Shown: one piece after another, positions 38,883 to 48,983 of the stretch
Layout of the letters: every line of letters starts with the position of its first letter
Position numbering within the stretch: the stretch's first letter is position 1
NCBI GenBank assembly: GCA_000708835.1
Contig: DF237281.1
Coordinates: 37,235 to 101,234 of the forward strand
Length of the DNA: 64,000 bases
Source of the DNA: Klebsormidium nitens
Taxonomy: Eukaryota > Streptophyta > Klebsormidiophyceae > Klebsormidiales > Klebsormidiaceae
Direction: 5' to 3'
Translations under genes and position numbers: made by a program
The notes under the pieces: generated by a model
What the model was told of the DNA's origin: nothing
The model's input: the letters and a program-made list of their open reading frames with translations, nothing else
Databases searched by the model: none

Positions 38883-39081
38883 GGCGATGTAGCTCAATTG
38901 GCAGAGCGCCAGAACGCCCGCGCCCGGAGGGGGTTCCACTGCTGATGGCTGCGCTGCGCGCCGGGGAGTGTGCCGGATTCTGCGAATGCGGCGCGACGTT
39001 ACGAGCTGCGTATCGCGCTGAGTGTTCGCGTCGTGTGGCGCTGGCCGGCTGAAAGATGCGGGTTCGAGTCCCGTCAGCGCC
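38883..39081 (+). ncRNA. tRNA-like RNA gene, copy E (199 nt)
   Basis: Acceptor GGCGATG/CAGCGCC pairs except for one A-G. D arm GCTC/GAGC and T arm GCGGG/CCCGT are intact. The insert's outer helix is GCCAG-AA-CGCC with GGCG-CTGGC: compared with copy D (CACC/GGTG) both strands change and pairing is kept. The central hairpin is GCCG-G-ATTC-TGC-GAAT-G-CGGC. A T5 terminator lies at 39088-39092. Insert subfamily B/E. Confidence 0.72.
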
Positions 39082-39249
39082 GATCACTTTTTCGCAAGGA
39101 CGGCAACTAAAGGACTTCAGTTCTTACAGAGACATTCTAGTTTTGGAAATCGAAGAGTTCGAAGGATTCAGTAAGCGCTGACAAGACTCAGCGTCCTTCG
39201 CTGTCCAGCAACCCAAAACGGTTGGATTGTGACGTTGAGTCCTCAGAAG

Positions 39250-39960
39250 GTGGATGTACGTTCAGTCGCTGCGAGCCGTGCCTTTTCCCCTTGTCATATG
39301 CACATTGATTATCACGACCGCAATTATCCATGATGACCAGCTAAAAGGACAAGTTGACAAGTTGACAAGTCGACAAGTATTTGATAACGGCCGTCCAGCT
39401 GTCTGCAAGTGCCAAAGGTCGGACAAGGTGTAGCAAGGTCAAGGCGACTCTCGCTATTCAAGCGAAGACGTGTAACTCCACTTACAATCTGATCTCTGGG
39501 TATACGTAGTTCCATACATGTCAGAATACTAAAAACGAAAAGGTCTTGAAGGACTTGATCTGCTCAACGATGCTAGGGGCGGCAAATTAGCGTTTCGATC
39601 CTAGCATCAACGAACTACATATATCTGAAGTTGATCATAGAGATCTTCAGATGAGCGATTTGATTTGGCCGCTGCTTGCTCCTCTCAAAGCCCAGCTCTA
39701 TTCAGTTAAGGTTGCCACAGATTCTTGAGGGATGTGAAACATGATCTCTCGCAGGGCTTATAAGGTCCGCTTACTCTACGCAAGACAGTTTTACCAACTT
39801 TCAGGGTTGACTCGTCGCTTGAATATGATTCAAACCGACTGTAGAAATCAAAGTTTTGCGGGCAGCAAGTGCGAAAGTAAAGGGCGAAAAGAGCGATCGG
39901 AAAGGTTGCTACCTCTAATTTCGTTTCTATAGGAAATGTCAGAGCACGGTTACGGTGCTA
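39250..39960 (-). repeat. Degenerate unit flank without RNA gene
   Basis: Reads in the same sense as the flanks around minus-strand copies: an attatcc...gacaag..gacggccgtc-like block near 39310-39400, an actctcgct..cgaagac..tcacttac block near 39450-39490, and ggccgctgcttgct..cccagctc near 39670-39700. It continues to a point where an RNA gene would be expected, but none is there. Four 8-base gacaagty copies lie in tandem near 39350-39382. Confidence 0.55.
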
Positions 39961-40878
39961 GCCGTCAAATGTGCCGCGCCTGAACACATGGATCACTTCG
40001 TCCGTTCGTTTCGATAAAGTAGTTCTGTCTTCGCGCATCGTCGGCTGGACTGTATGCAACTTGTCAGATCACCACCCGATGATGCTTGGCTGGCCGCTAA
40101 AATTGCCTCTTGGATAGAAATGCGTGCACTTTTTTAAAACTCTTCGTACTAAGAGACGGGTTGCCTTGAGCCAGAGCTCGATCAAGGCAACGAACTACCC
40201 AAAATCAACTGCATAGCAGCATTCAAACCCATCCCGAGGTGGACTTTCCATTCAATATAGAACACCTTTGCAAAGAGTTCAAGTGGACGACATGAAATAC
40301 GCGCTAACCTGAAGACGTTCTGGATCATTGATATGACTGTCAACCCAGTTGAGTTAGCTAGTAATCGTACTCAGAAGCTATACTTGGTAGCTGGGGAGAT
40401 CCGACCACTCCTAAAGTGGGTCTGATGATTGTCGTCGGAAGTAGGTCATTGAGTACGAGTACTCAGACTTGGACAAATTGTCTAGCATAAGTAGAAATGG
40501 TTATCCAGTCGGGTGCCCACTTCGTGGGATTTAAATAGGGCCCGGCACCTCGAAGCTACTGGTGCATCAGATCCTGCGCCAACTTTCTCCAAACAAATTA
40601 AGACCGCGGCACCTCGAAGATAGGCTGTCTGATTACTGGTACCCCAAAGCCAGAGTCAAGCTGATGCAAGGTTCGCAGTATGACGACTTTGCCAGAAGCA
40701 CCCCACGTGACGTGAGTCGCCCATCACGGTGTTAAACAGGTAACACACATTTCGTCTTTTGTGGGAAATAATCAAAAGCAGCCAGACACCTGCCCAACAA
40801 CAAAAGGTGGCGAGTACCAGTCGTCGACTGGTGTTGAATCTATGTCCTAAATTGAACTGATAAAAAGTTGGCGGCAGT

Positions 40879-41087
40879 GGAGCTGGCGGGGTTCGAACCC
40901 GCATCTCTCAGCCCAGGAACTCCCGGTCTCTTGCCAGCGTCCTCCGGTCTCGCCCCCTAGCCGCAGCGCAGTGCCCTGCTTGCCCGGGGAATGTGCTCGG
41001 CGCGGGACTCTTCGAGACGGCGCAGATTTTCGCGCACGCGATCCGGGGTCTTTCAAATTGGCGCTCTGCCAGTTGAGCTACAGCCCC
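40879..41087 (-). ncRNA. tRNA-like RNA gene, copy F (209 nt)
   Basis: Acceptor GGGGCTG/CAGCTCC pairs completely with a G3-U70 wobble. D arm GCTC-AACTGGCA-GAGC and T arm GCGGG-TTCGAAC-CCCGC are perfect. The insert starts GCCAATTTG and ends CCTGGGCTGAGAGAT; it shares no obvious sequence with copies B-E and I apart from the few bases next to the arms. A T5 run lies at 40862-40866. With A and H it forms a GGGG-acceptor group. Confidence 0.72.
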
Positions 41088-41120
41088 TGCTCGATAAATG
41101 GCACCGGGCGGTAAATTGCG

Positions 41121-41164
41121 ATATATATTCCGCGGATAATCTGAAGTCATCAGTTGTGGGTCCC
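41121..41164 (-). promoter_or_regulatory. USE-like + TATA-like promoter of copy F
   Basis: Minus strand: GGGACCCACAACTG at about -77 to -64 and the strongest TATA box of the family, ATATATAT, at about -43 to -34. The surrounding flank is unlike the B/C/D/E units, so the two boxes are conserved without shared flanks. Confidence 0.68.
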
Positions 41165-42284
41165 GTCAGAAGTGGACCGTCGATGGCGCCGCGGACGGTG
41201 CCGATGGAGCGAAACCTGGCGGACTCGGCGGCGGCCGCGCGGCATCGATTTTAAAAATCTCGGCGCAGGTTGGCTGCAGGCTAAGGCGAGGCCGCACTTC
41301 CACAAAAGCCGCGCATTGGCAGAGACCATGAAATTACTGAAACGATTGTCGCCCCTAGCATGCAAAGCCAGCTGTGAGAGTGTACCCGCGTTCAGTGATC
41401 GAGAACTGCATCGTTGCACGATTTCATTTTCCACCCTCAATGCATCCGTTGATCAGAAGTTACCCTGAAATACCTCATATACCGGACAAACAGTTAGAGA
41501 AAGCCAAACTTGTTGTGTACGTAATCCAATCTCCTTTTCAACAGTGACGACGTGGTGATGCTACATCGATCATCTCTTCCTTGGGGGAAAATTGAACTAA
41601 AGAACACCATAGACTGATCCCATGATTGGCCATGCAGACCTAAACTTCAGCGTATGAACTAGGAAACTTTTGGTTTAGCGTTCTGTTGTTCTGCGCATGA
41701 GTTGGAAGCACATGGGCGCCGTACACGAAGATACTCAAAGCTTACAAGCTCTCTTGATCCAATCAAAAGTCGGACGAGCTTTCTGCTTTTTTGAGGGTCC
41801 CAGTTGGATGATGCTGCACCAGTGGTACAAGAATGTGACCCGGACTGACGGACTCCTAGCGATCCTAGCCGCGGAGTCGATCAAGCACACCGTCGCCAAA
41901 GCCGGTTGAGAAACCGTCAGCTTTTCAGTGGCCAGATACAATCATCAGAGGAACGGCTGGGCGCTCGCTCGAAAACAACGGCGCGCTGGCACCCTAGCCT
42001 TGTAAGGATTCGACTGTCAGGCCCAATGATCAGTGGCCATTTCGTGATTCCAGATTCCGGTCAGCTAGGCCCTCTCCAGAAGCGCCATACACAGCCCAAA
42101 AAGCTTTTCTCAAAATGGTAGACCGGCGGAAGGAATTAGAAGTAGTAGAGTAGGCTTCCAATGCTGTGTATCCCATCTGCATTTCCTTTTCCTTACAGGC
42201 CAGGTCATCACGGCAGCAGGCTAAGACGTGAGCTCGCTTGACCATTCTCAAGAACAGAAAAACCATCAGAAACTAAAAGATACT

Positions 42285-42564
42285 GGACTCTGGCGGGACT
42301 CGAAACCCGCGTCTCCCAGCCGGCCGGCATTTGCGCTGCCCGGAGGTTGGAGGCCCCTCGGTGGCGCAAGCCCCGAGGAAGCCCCGGCTGACCTCGTGCA
42401 CCTCTCGGTGCAATTCTGGCCGGATACACAGGCGAAGCGCGGCCGCGCGCGGCTCGCAGCAAGCTCTCAGCAGGCTGTGGCTCCTCTTGGGGGATCCCTC
42501 CGTCCGAACCATGTTAACCATACGGCCGGAGGGTTCGGCGCTCTGCCCATCGAGATACAGCCCC
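42285..42564 (-). pseudogene. Decayed tRNA-like RNA gene, copy G
   Basis: The 5' end GGGGCTGTATCTCGATGGGCAGAGC has a mutated D arm. The T loop has an extra T (TTTCGAGT) and the 3' acceptor strand reads CAGAGTCC, breaking the stem. The USE-like CAACCCACAA is present but shifted to about -62 to -53, and there is no TATA-like box at the expected place. The insert begins GCCGAACC as in copy A. Confidence 0.6.
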
Positions 42565-43941
42565 TGGAGATGAATATGATCCGAAGTATCGAAGCTTTCG
42601 ACCAGTTGTACTGTCGTTTGTGGGTTGTCGACTTTTGTGGATCAAGCTTACGTTTGCATGTTTGTAATCGTCGATCGATAGGTTGACGGATATGGGCGCT
42701 CCTGACGGAGCGTTGTTTGCTGGCAGGACTCATTCGCGTATCGCTTGCAGTTTTCGGCCGGACCCGTGTCGCGCAAGGTCTCGTACACCCCAGCACAAGC
42801 CGCCCTTTGCAAAAGATCCAAATCAAAGTCAGGCCATGAGACCGGCGCCAATTGCGACCGGTTGGCGCTCCTTTAATTGACGACAGCGTTTTCTCAGCGC
42901 ATGCAGTTCAGCACCCAAAGTGGGCACTTCGAGTTGATTTGAAGGAAGCAATCTTAGTAGACTTACTTGTAATTCAAAGTGCAGACGCTTCGAACCGTCT
43001 CTTACGTGTATGTAGACGCTAGATACTCGCTACGACCATCAAAAGGCTCGACCTCTGTTGCAAATCAGATGTGTCGGTACGTGAGGCTGACTTGATCGGT
43101 GCTTCGTCTTACTTTCTTTGGCAGAATGTTTCAAGCTGTTCTTGACCACAGATCGCAGTAGAGGACGATGATTTAAATATCTACCGAACCAGTGCAGGCG
43201 ATCAGCTGACTTGTTGGAAATTCGGGGATTCAATAGTACTGTCAGCCGTTGGAATCTCTTGGGCCAGAATCGAGTCCAGATCATCGTAATTCTCACGTGA
43301 AATTTTCGGGCTTCTGATTGCAATTCTAAATAACTTTAAACTTCTGTGCTCCTTCCGCCGGTAAAGCAAGCGCACTTGCACTAGGTGTTCGTTCTTCTGG
43401 TTCTCCAAGTTCTCCAAAAACTCCTTCCCGTTCTGAAGTTCGGAGGGATCTTGTACTTTCTCCCAGTACATGAAATTGCGGATACAATGAGAAGAGCAGA
43501 ATGCCGTTGCTACCAGTTTGGACATGTTCACCACGTCAACGGCTAGGGGCTCGCCAGATTAAAAATAATACCCCTCAGACCATGTCGCTATACCAGTCGC
43601 TGGTGCGGGGGTTGATCTTCTGTAAAGCTTGACGGGCGGTCCTCCTTTGGGGACCGCGCAATCTGCTAGAGCTAGGCAGAAATTTCATGGCCCCAATCCT
43701 GGGGAAACTCTGTCGGAAACCTCGGAGGTTGAGACCGCTTGTGAGAAATGCATTCTAGGGTTTCACACATAGGTTTTGTTTTTTCCAGCATTGAATAGCA
43801 ACCAGCCTGCGCGTGACCCGTTCGTACTTTATGAAGCAGAAATCGATTAGATTCTCACCTTTTCACTCGCTTCCAAAATGGCCTCCAACGGCATGTCCCG
43901 AACTTTGAAGGTAAGACTTCAGTTAAGACCAAAAAGTGGGT

Positions 43942-44147
43942 GGAGCTGGCGGGAGTCGAACCCGCATCTCCCAGCACCCGGGGGTGCTCAGCCAATGATC
44001 GGTAAGTGGCGCGGGTACTCAGTTAAACCGGAGCCCAGTTGAGCTCCGGGCACTCTCCCCTGGCTGCTCAAGGCAGAAAACTGAGGGACGGTCCTTCCTC
44101 CTCAGGCCACAGACCGCGCCGGCGCTTTGCCATTAAGCTACCACCCC
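43942..44147 (-). ncRNA. tRNA-like RNA gene, copy H (206 nt)
   Basis: Acceptor GGGGTGG/CAGCTCC pairs at six of seven positions, with G3-U70. The D stem is GCTT/AAGC and the T arm GCGGG-TTCGACT-CCCGC. Here alone the bases flanking the insert make a canonical anticodon stem: CCGGC after position 26 pairs with GCTGG, leaving a five-base variable loop GAGAT. That fits a tRNA whose loop holds a long intron, but no anticodon can be assigned. A T5 run lies at 43931-43935. Confidence 0.66.
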
Positions 44148-45557
44148 CGTCGAAGTTGACATTGTGCACCCGCTTTAGGATAATAAACGCTCCATCAGTC
44201 ACTTGAGGAATCCGGTGGGCTCGGCTCGACTTACTTAAATTGGCATCGTCGATTAGAAATCAGCGGTCGCAAGAGCGCAATCTCTAATACGGACCACCGA
44301 TGGCATCGTGACATAACATGCATGTAACAGATTTCGAATACACATTTGACTGCTACCTGGCTCGATTAAAGCGGGTGGAGTTATATGAGCTCGATTCAAC
44401 CTGCCCTTCTATTGTCCCTCATTTAAACCAATGGCCTCAGATTATTGACCAGGCACGGTGCAGGACGGAATGGTCGAAGTTCTCAAATAAATTTAGAGCA
44501 AGATTACATGGTGCAATTGGCGGCTCTGTCAATGCCGAGAACGGCAAGTCCGATATGAGATTGACGGAATCGCACAAGACTTCGACCTAGATAATAGGCC
44601 ATCGTTCTTCACTCAGTGCTTGCGGAGGTACAAGTGGAGTCTCGAAACTTGGTAATGAATTCATATCCTACTGTGGCCATGCGGGCCGGTGCAACGGGCA
44701 AGATCATGAGCGGAGGCGCCGCGTGCGCAGCGATTCTGCAGTCTTCCAAAGCATGGAGGGAGAGAAAGCCATTACGGCAGACTTCGCTGCTCTACAGACA
44801 TTCCGTTCCCCTTGAGCTTGTCTTATTTTCAAGCTCGCGGCCAGAGAACTGTCGATGTTTCAGATAGCGCAAGGAAATCAGAGCATGCAATCTCTATAAG
44901 TGGCTGAATTGATTCTGCTGCAACTTCGTTCAATTGGTTCGACGTTGTTATACACGCGGCCGGATGTGTCACTCGCATATCCGCGATGAGCTGTTGTGTG
45001 CTACATTTGGTCATGCATGGCATTGGATGCCTCACGATTAATTCAGCCCTTCGAGTTTCCTTGAGTTCACACCGACGGATGACATTGATGAAAGCAACTT
45101 GGGTAACAATCAACAACTTTACGATAACAGATCAGCTTTTTCTTTGCTACCACTATCAGAGACCCCTGAAGTCAACTCTGGCTCGTGGACATTACTTACT
45201 CAACACCTCCGACAGCATCTCGCTAGAGTTTCTTCATGACGTGACCAGAGTAAAGGCTAGGAATGCGCTTACAATCACAACTCCTCATTTCAAGGCTCGG
45301 GAAAACCTGCTGTCGCTAAAAATGATCATGATAAGTTTCAGCGTATTCGGTTCCACCTTAAGGCTCAACTCATATTTATATGCACTGTTCCTCAGCAACC
45401 CATCAACTCTTTATAACTGTTCCTCAGCATCCCCTCAACTCTTTGTGAAGTTAAGCCTTTTGATACACCTCCAAATCTGATAACTTAACACCTTCACCTA
45501 GTCGAAAATAGCGAGCTGATCAAGGACGATATAGAATTTGACGAGGCTATGTGGCTA
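44148..45557. other. Intergenic apart from the copy H promoter
   Basis: No domain-bearing frame. The longest open stretch (about 44986-45480, plus) encodes a low-quality, serine/leucine-rich peptide with no family resemblance and is rejected. Confidence 0.4.
44181..44220 (-). promoter_or_regulatory. USE-like + TATA-like promoter of copy H
   Basis: Minus strand: GCCCACCGGA at about -73 to -64 and a GTTTATTA box at about -42 to -35. The USE-like box is more divergent than in the others. Confidence 0.5.
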
Positions 45558-47105
45558 TCAGTCGGAGAAAGTCGAGCTCGAGTCGTCCCACCCCACCAGG
45601 CAGAGAGACACCACATTGCCCACAGTCGCTACTCCGGCCTGTAGCAGCGCTATCGCAAACAAGCCGTAAGCTGCAGACTTGCCCAGCCAGAGACGCGAAC
45701 TAGACTGGGGCTTTGGGGGATCGTCCGGACTACCCGCCGGAGCCTGATCATGGCCCCCCTGTCCGTTTTTCCCGGCTTTCCTTTCGGATCTCCCATCAGC
45801 GCCTTGCCCATTTTGCTGAGCCTCGTCTCCTTCGCTTGCTTCGTCGCTTGACCCCGACCGTTCAGGAGACGACCGCGCAGCGTCTCTATCTTCATTGGCG
45901 TTCGGTCGTCTCCCCTCACCAGCTTGGCTGCGGCCTGGGCTAGATTCGTGCGCTTCTTTCGTGCCTTCCTCTCGCATCTCAAAAGCGTGGTTCTCAAACT
46001 TCCGCACTCCACTACCCCCGCCCTTCCGCTCCTTATCCAGCAGTTTCAAGAGCGCATACCCCGGCACAACCAGGTTTACAAAGCTCAGCACAATGCCGCC
46101 AGCCATCCCCTGCACAACGCCCAGGTTCTTGATGGCCACCGCAATCCCCAGGGAGCCGAGGAAAAAGAGGGTCGCAAAAAGAACAGCCCACTTTCGCTCC
46201 TCCGCTCGCTTGGGGCCCAGGACAAGGTAACCCAAATGCAGTCTCCCGATGATTACATTCAGCGGGAACACAACGACAACACTAGCGAGGGAAATGTAGA
46301 GGGCGGTGTATAGGGCGCCTGGCTTGTCCTCGTACAGGTTAAAGAAGTTGGCCTCTTGAGTTCCCGGATATTGAAGGTAGCCCAAGGTCCCAAAGCTGAC
46401 GTAGAGCAGCCCGCAGATTGAAAAGGAGATGTAGACTAATGCTTTGCCCTTGGCCAGACTGCGGTCGCGCATCTCCCGGTAAAGCGGAATGATCCCGGTT
46501 TGGCCCGCGAACTGCTGGATGGACAGGGCGAGCATTAGATCTGGGCTCCAGTTAGCTAGAACTACGTCATCGAGTGGTAACCCTTCCCCTACGGCGGTGT
46601 CAATAAATGTGTAGGTTAGGATAGCAAAGCCGGTTAAGGTGCACAGAACAGCGCCAAACGAAAGTTTGCTCAGGAACTGCAGCTTCTTGGTATAGATTAG
46701 AGGCCAGATCAGGACCGCCGCTCGGAGCAGGACAATCAGGGGCCGGTTAGGCATAAACCGGTGGGTTATCAGCCGGTGTTTGATGCTAACCGCAAAATCC
46801 CCCATCAGGATCAGGCGCTGGCAGCACGCAAACAACTCGCCCAACACGATGAAAGCGTCTAAGAGCTGCGCCCACCGAGTGCCCAACACTTTTTGGGTTA
46901 AGTCGTGGTAACTTTCCGGGGTGCCAAACTCCTCGGCTGCCTGGAGCATAACCGTGCAGGCAAAGGCGTTAACCAGGCCCAAACCGACCATGGACAAGGA
47001 GGAGAGGAGCAGGCCCATTTGGGTCGCGGTTAGCGGGGTGGTTATCCAGCCTGACCCAAAAAGGAGGCTGCAGAAGTTGAGGTGGTGCTGAGAAGGTACC
47101 AGCAT
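45558..47105 (-). CDS. Amino-acid/auxin permease-type transporter (AAAP, SLC38/AVT6-like)
   Basis: Intron-less frame of 515 residues with about eleven hydrophobic segments. The start region FCSLLFGSGWITTPLTATQMGLLLSS corresponds to the first AAAP helix. Later landmarks: DAFIVLGELFACCQRLILMGDF, LSFGAVLCTLTGFAILTYTF, ALSIQQFAGQTGIIPLYREMRDRS and YISFSICGLLYVSFGTLGYLQYPG (compare the family's FAFxCHxNxxPIYxEL and GYxxFG). The family moves neutral amino acids across plasma or vacuolar membrane by proton or sodium coupling. Odd: a hydrophilic, Ser/Gly/Asp/Glu-rich insert of about 110 residues separates the tenth and last membrane segments. The N-terminal tail before helix 1 is very short, so an upstream exon is possible. 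Substrate unknown. Confidence 0.82.
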   Translation of the reverse strand: MLVPSQHHLNFCSLLFGSGWITTPLTATQMGLLLSSLSMVGLGLVNAFACTVMLQAAEEFGTPESYHDLTQKVLGTRWAQLLDAFIVLGELFACCQRLILMGDFAVSIKHRLITHRFMPNRPLIVLLRAAVLIWPLIYTKKLQFLSKLSFGAVLCTLTGFAILTYTFIDTAVGEGLPLDDVVLANWSPDLMLALSIQQFAGQTGIIPLYREMRDRSLAKGKALVYISFSICGLLYVSFGTLGYLQYPGTQEANFFNLYEDKPGALYTALYISLASVVVVFPLNVIIGRLHLGYLVLGPKRAEERKWAVLFATLFFLGSLGIAVAIKNLGVVQGMAGGIVLSFVNLVVPGYALLKLLDKERKGGGSGVRKFENHAFEMREEGTKEAHESSPGRSQAGEGRRPNANEDRDAARSSPERSGSSDEASEGDEAQQNGQGADGRSERKAGKNGQGGHDQAPAGSPDDPPKPQSSSRLWLGKSAAYGLFAIALLQAGVATVGNVVSLCLVGWDDSSSTFSD

Positions 47106-48983
47106 TGCCGCATAGAGGTCATCGTAGCTGAATCTACTAACCTGTGTTCTGCCCTAAGAGGAGATGTAAAGCTGGCACCGGCGCCTGAGATAACAAGGCG
47201 TCCCTGAGATCTGGCCCTTGAGCTGCTCGGATATTGGGCAACTGGGATCCCCTCAATACTCATAAGAGTAGTCACAGAAAGTCTCTTGCTGGCAAATAGA
47301 ACTCCAGACCCTGCCTTCTGCTTGAGTGCATGCTTTCAGCTGGGGTGCGAACTTTGAGAGGGGCCGATGGTCAGCTCTACCGCCGAAGTGACGCAGGCGC
47401 CGGAGTGGCCCAGCTAGTTATCATAGCTGCAGCTAGGCCTCGCAAACTAACTTCAAACAGCGTCCACGTCATGATGTTGAGGTATCTAGCACAGAATCAT
47501 TGTATATACAGTGCATGCAACTCCATACTGCTGACGCGCAGCGAAATCTTAGTGGAGTCAGTGGCTGATCAGAGGGATCGAACTAGGTACCTAGCTAGGC
47601 TATGATTGACAACCTTAACGATCCGAGTGCAAAGTGAGTTCCGCTTCTGATCTAGGTATACCTAGCTAGCTAAGCACAATGCAGGACGTCGTACCTATGT
47701 GTTAGGACTAGTAGTGAAACCACCTTGCAGCGGTTTAATAACCATAGGCTATGCTTTGAGACACTTGTTCAGGTGGCAGCTAGTTCCGTGCTGCACTTGT
47801 TTACTTTTGCAAGGGCTTGGGACTGTAGGTAGCTGCATTGTACCGGTACTGATGCTTGCTTTGCATGCTCCACCATTGATGCGTTCAGTTGACGGGCCTA
47901 CTGAGCACTGAGCAGGCCGCAGGCGGGCCGCTGCAGAACGCCGCAGAAAGGCGGAGGGCGGCTACAGCCACCCTCTACCATGCATGAGCGACATCTGTCA
48001 TTGTAAGCGCCAGAACAAAAGATAAATGCTTGGCGAACTTTGCAAACTCCAGAGGCGACCAGACTCCTGAGTCCTGACTCCAGCCGCTCTTCGCGGCCGG
48101 CACCTTTGCCGGGCGGTCGGCGGACGCGCCACCTCCGCTCAGCTAGCTACGACTTATTGCAATGCCGTCATCCAATCATTGGACGACGGACTCCGTTCCG
48201 TCGTGAAGGACCTGACGTCATTGAAAGTCGAGATCGGAAGCAGCACAGCGGCTGCGCCGCTGCAGCTCCTCAGGCTGCAGCTCTAGCTCTGCATCGGAAA
48301 AGCAAAGCTACAGCCTACAGGCGGCGGCCCGGCCCTGCCGATACCCTGAGCTGCCTTAGGTCTACATTACACGCTATGTACAGCTCTCGGTCAAACCAGC
48401 TTGAAGTTCTAACTTCTGACCGAATAATTTCAGACAGTCCTGGGTAGAGAACAACGTTCGCAGAATTCTAGAGGCGTTCATCAGTTGTGCTGTAGGGTCT
48501 GCTAGACTGCTCATGGCTAGGCAAGGCTTTAATTAGCCTCCTGTTACAAAACTTTCAATCTCAGACGTAGCTTTGTGGCTGTACTGAAAACAAAGAAGGG
48601 GGAGATTACCATGCAATGTAAGGTGGCAACTCTGCACTAGGAAGACGTATGGCCCAGCACAGCACGCACATGAGTCTTTGGAAGGAAGCTAATGTCAGCC
48701 AGCTCTGCTGGATTGCTATCCTGCAGCTAACCTAGGAAAAATCTTAATATACAAACAGGAGTACTTCACGCTTCTGCTAATTTGCAGAGCAGGTACGCGA
48801 AAGATCAATCAAGGTGATCTTGACAGCTCTCTTGCCACCGCCAGATCAGCAGAATCCAGACAATCTTGAGGCAGACTGCGCTAGCTCATAACATGCACAG
48901 TGCAGTCGTGCTCCTATATTAGCCGTGGCAGAAGAGAATTGATGCTCTCTGGAGCTAGCCGGCTGGTTGCTCGCTTCTCAAGG
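47106..48983. other. Divergent intergenic region between transporter and aldo-keto reductase
   Basis: Holds the promoters of two divergent genes. Repeated ctagcta-type words occur near 47410-47430 and 47655-47675. A GC-rich stretch at 48040-48350 is open in one frame but shows no domain. Confidence 0.4.

Larger units (their letters stand above)
33492..39081. repeat. Inverted array of ~1.45-kb tandem units carrying copies B, C, D and E
   Basis: B and C are on the minus strand with starts 1427 bp apart; D and E are on the plus strand with starts 1465 bp apart. Flanks are shared: 35200-35650 matches the reverse complement of about 36870-37330, and 34200-34900 matches the reverse complement of about 37640-38260. 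The arms are divergent (many substitutions and small indels), so the duplication is not recent. The centre, about 35700-36650, is not obviously repeated. A unit comprises about 0.6 kb upstream flank, the RNA gene and about 0.7 kb downstream flank. Confidence 0.75.
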
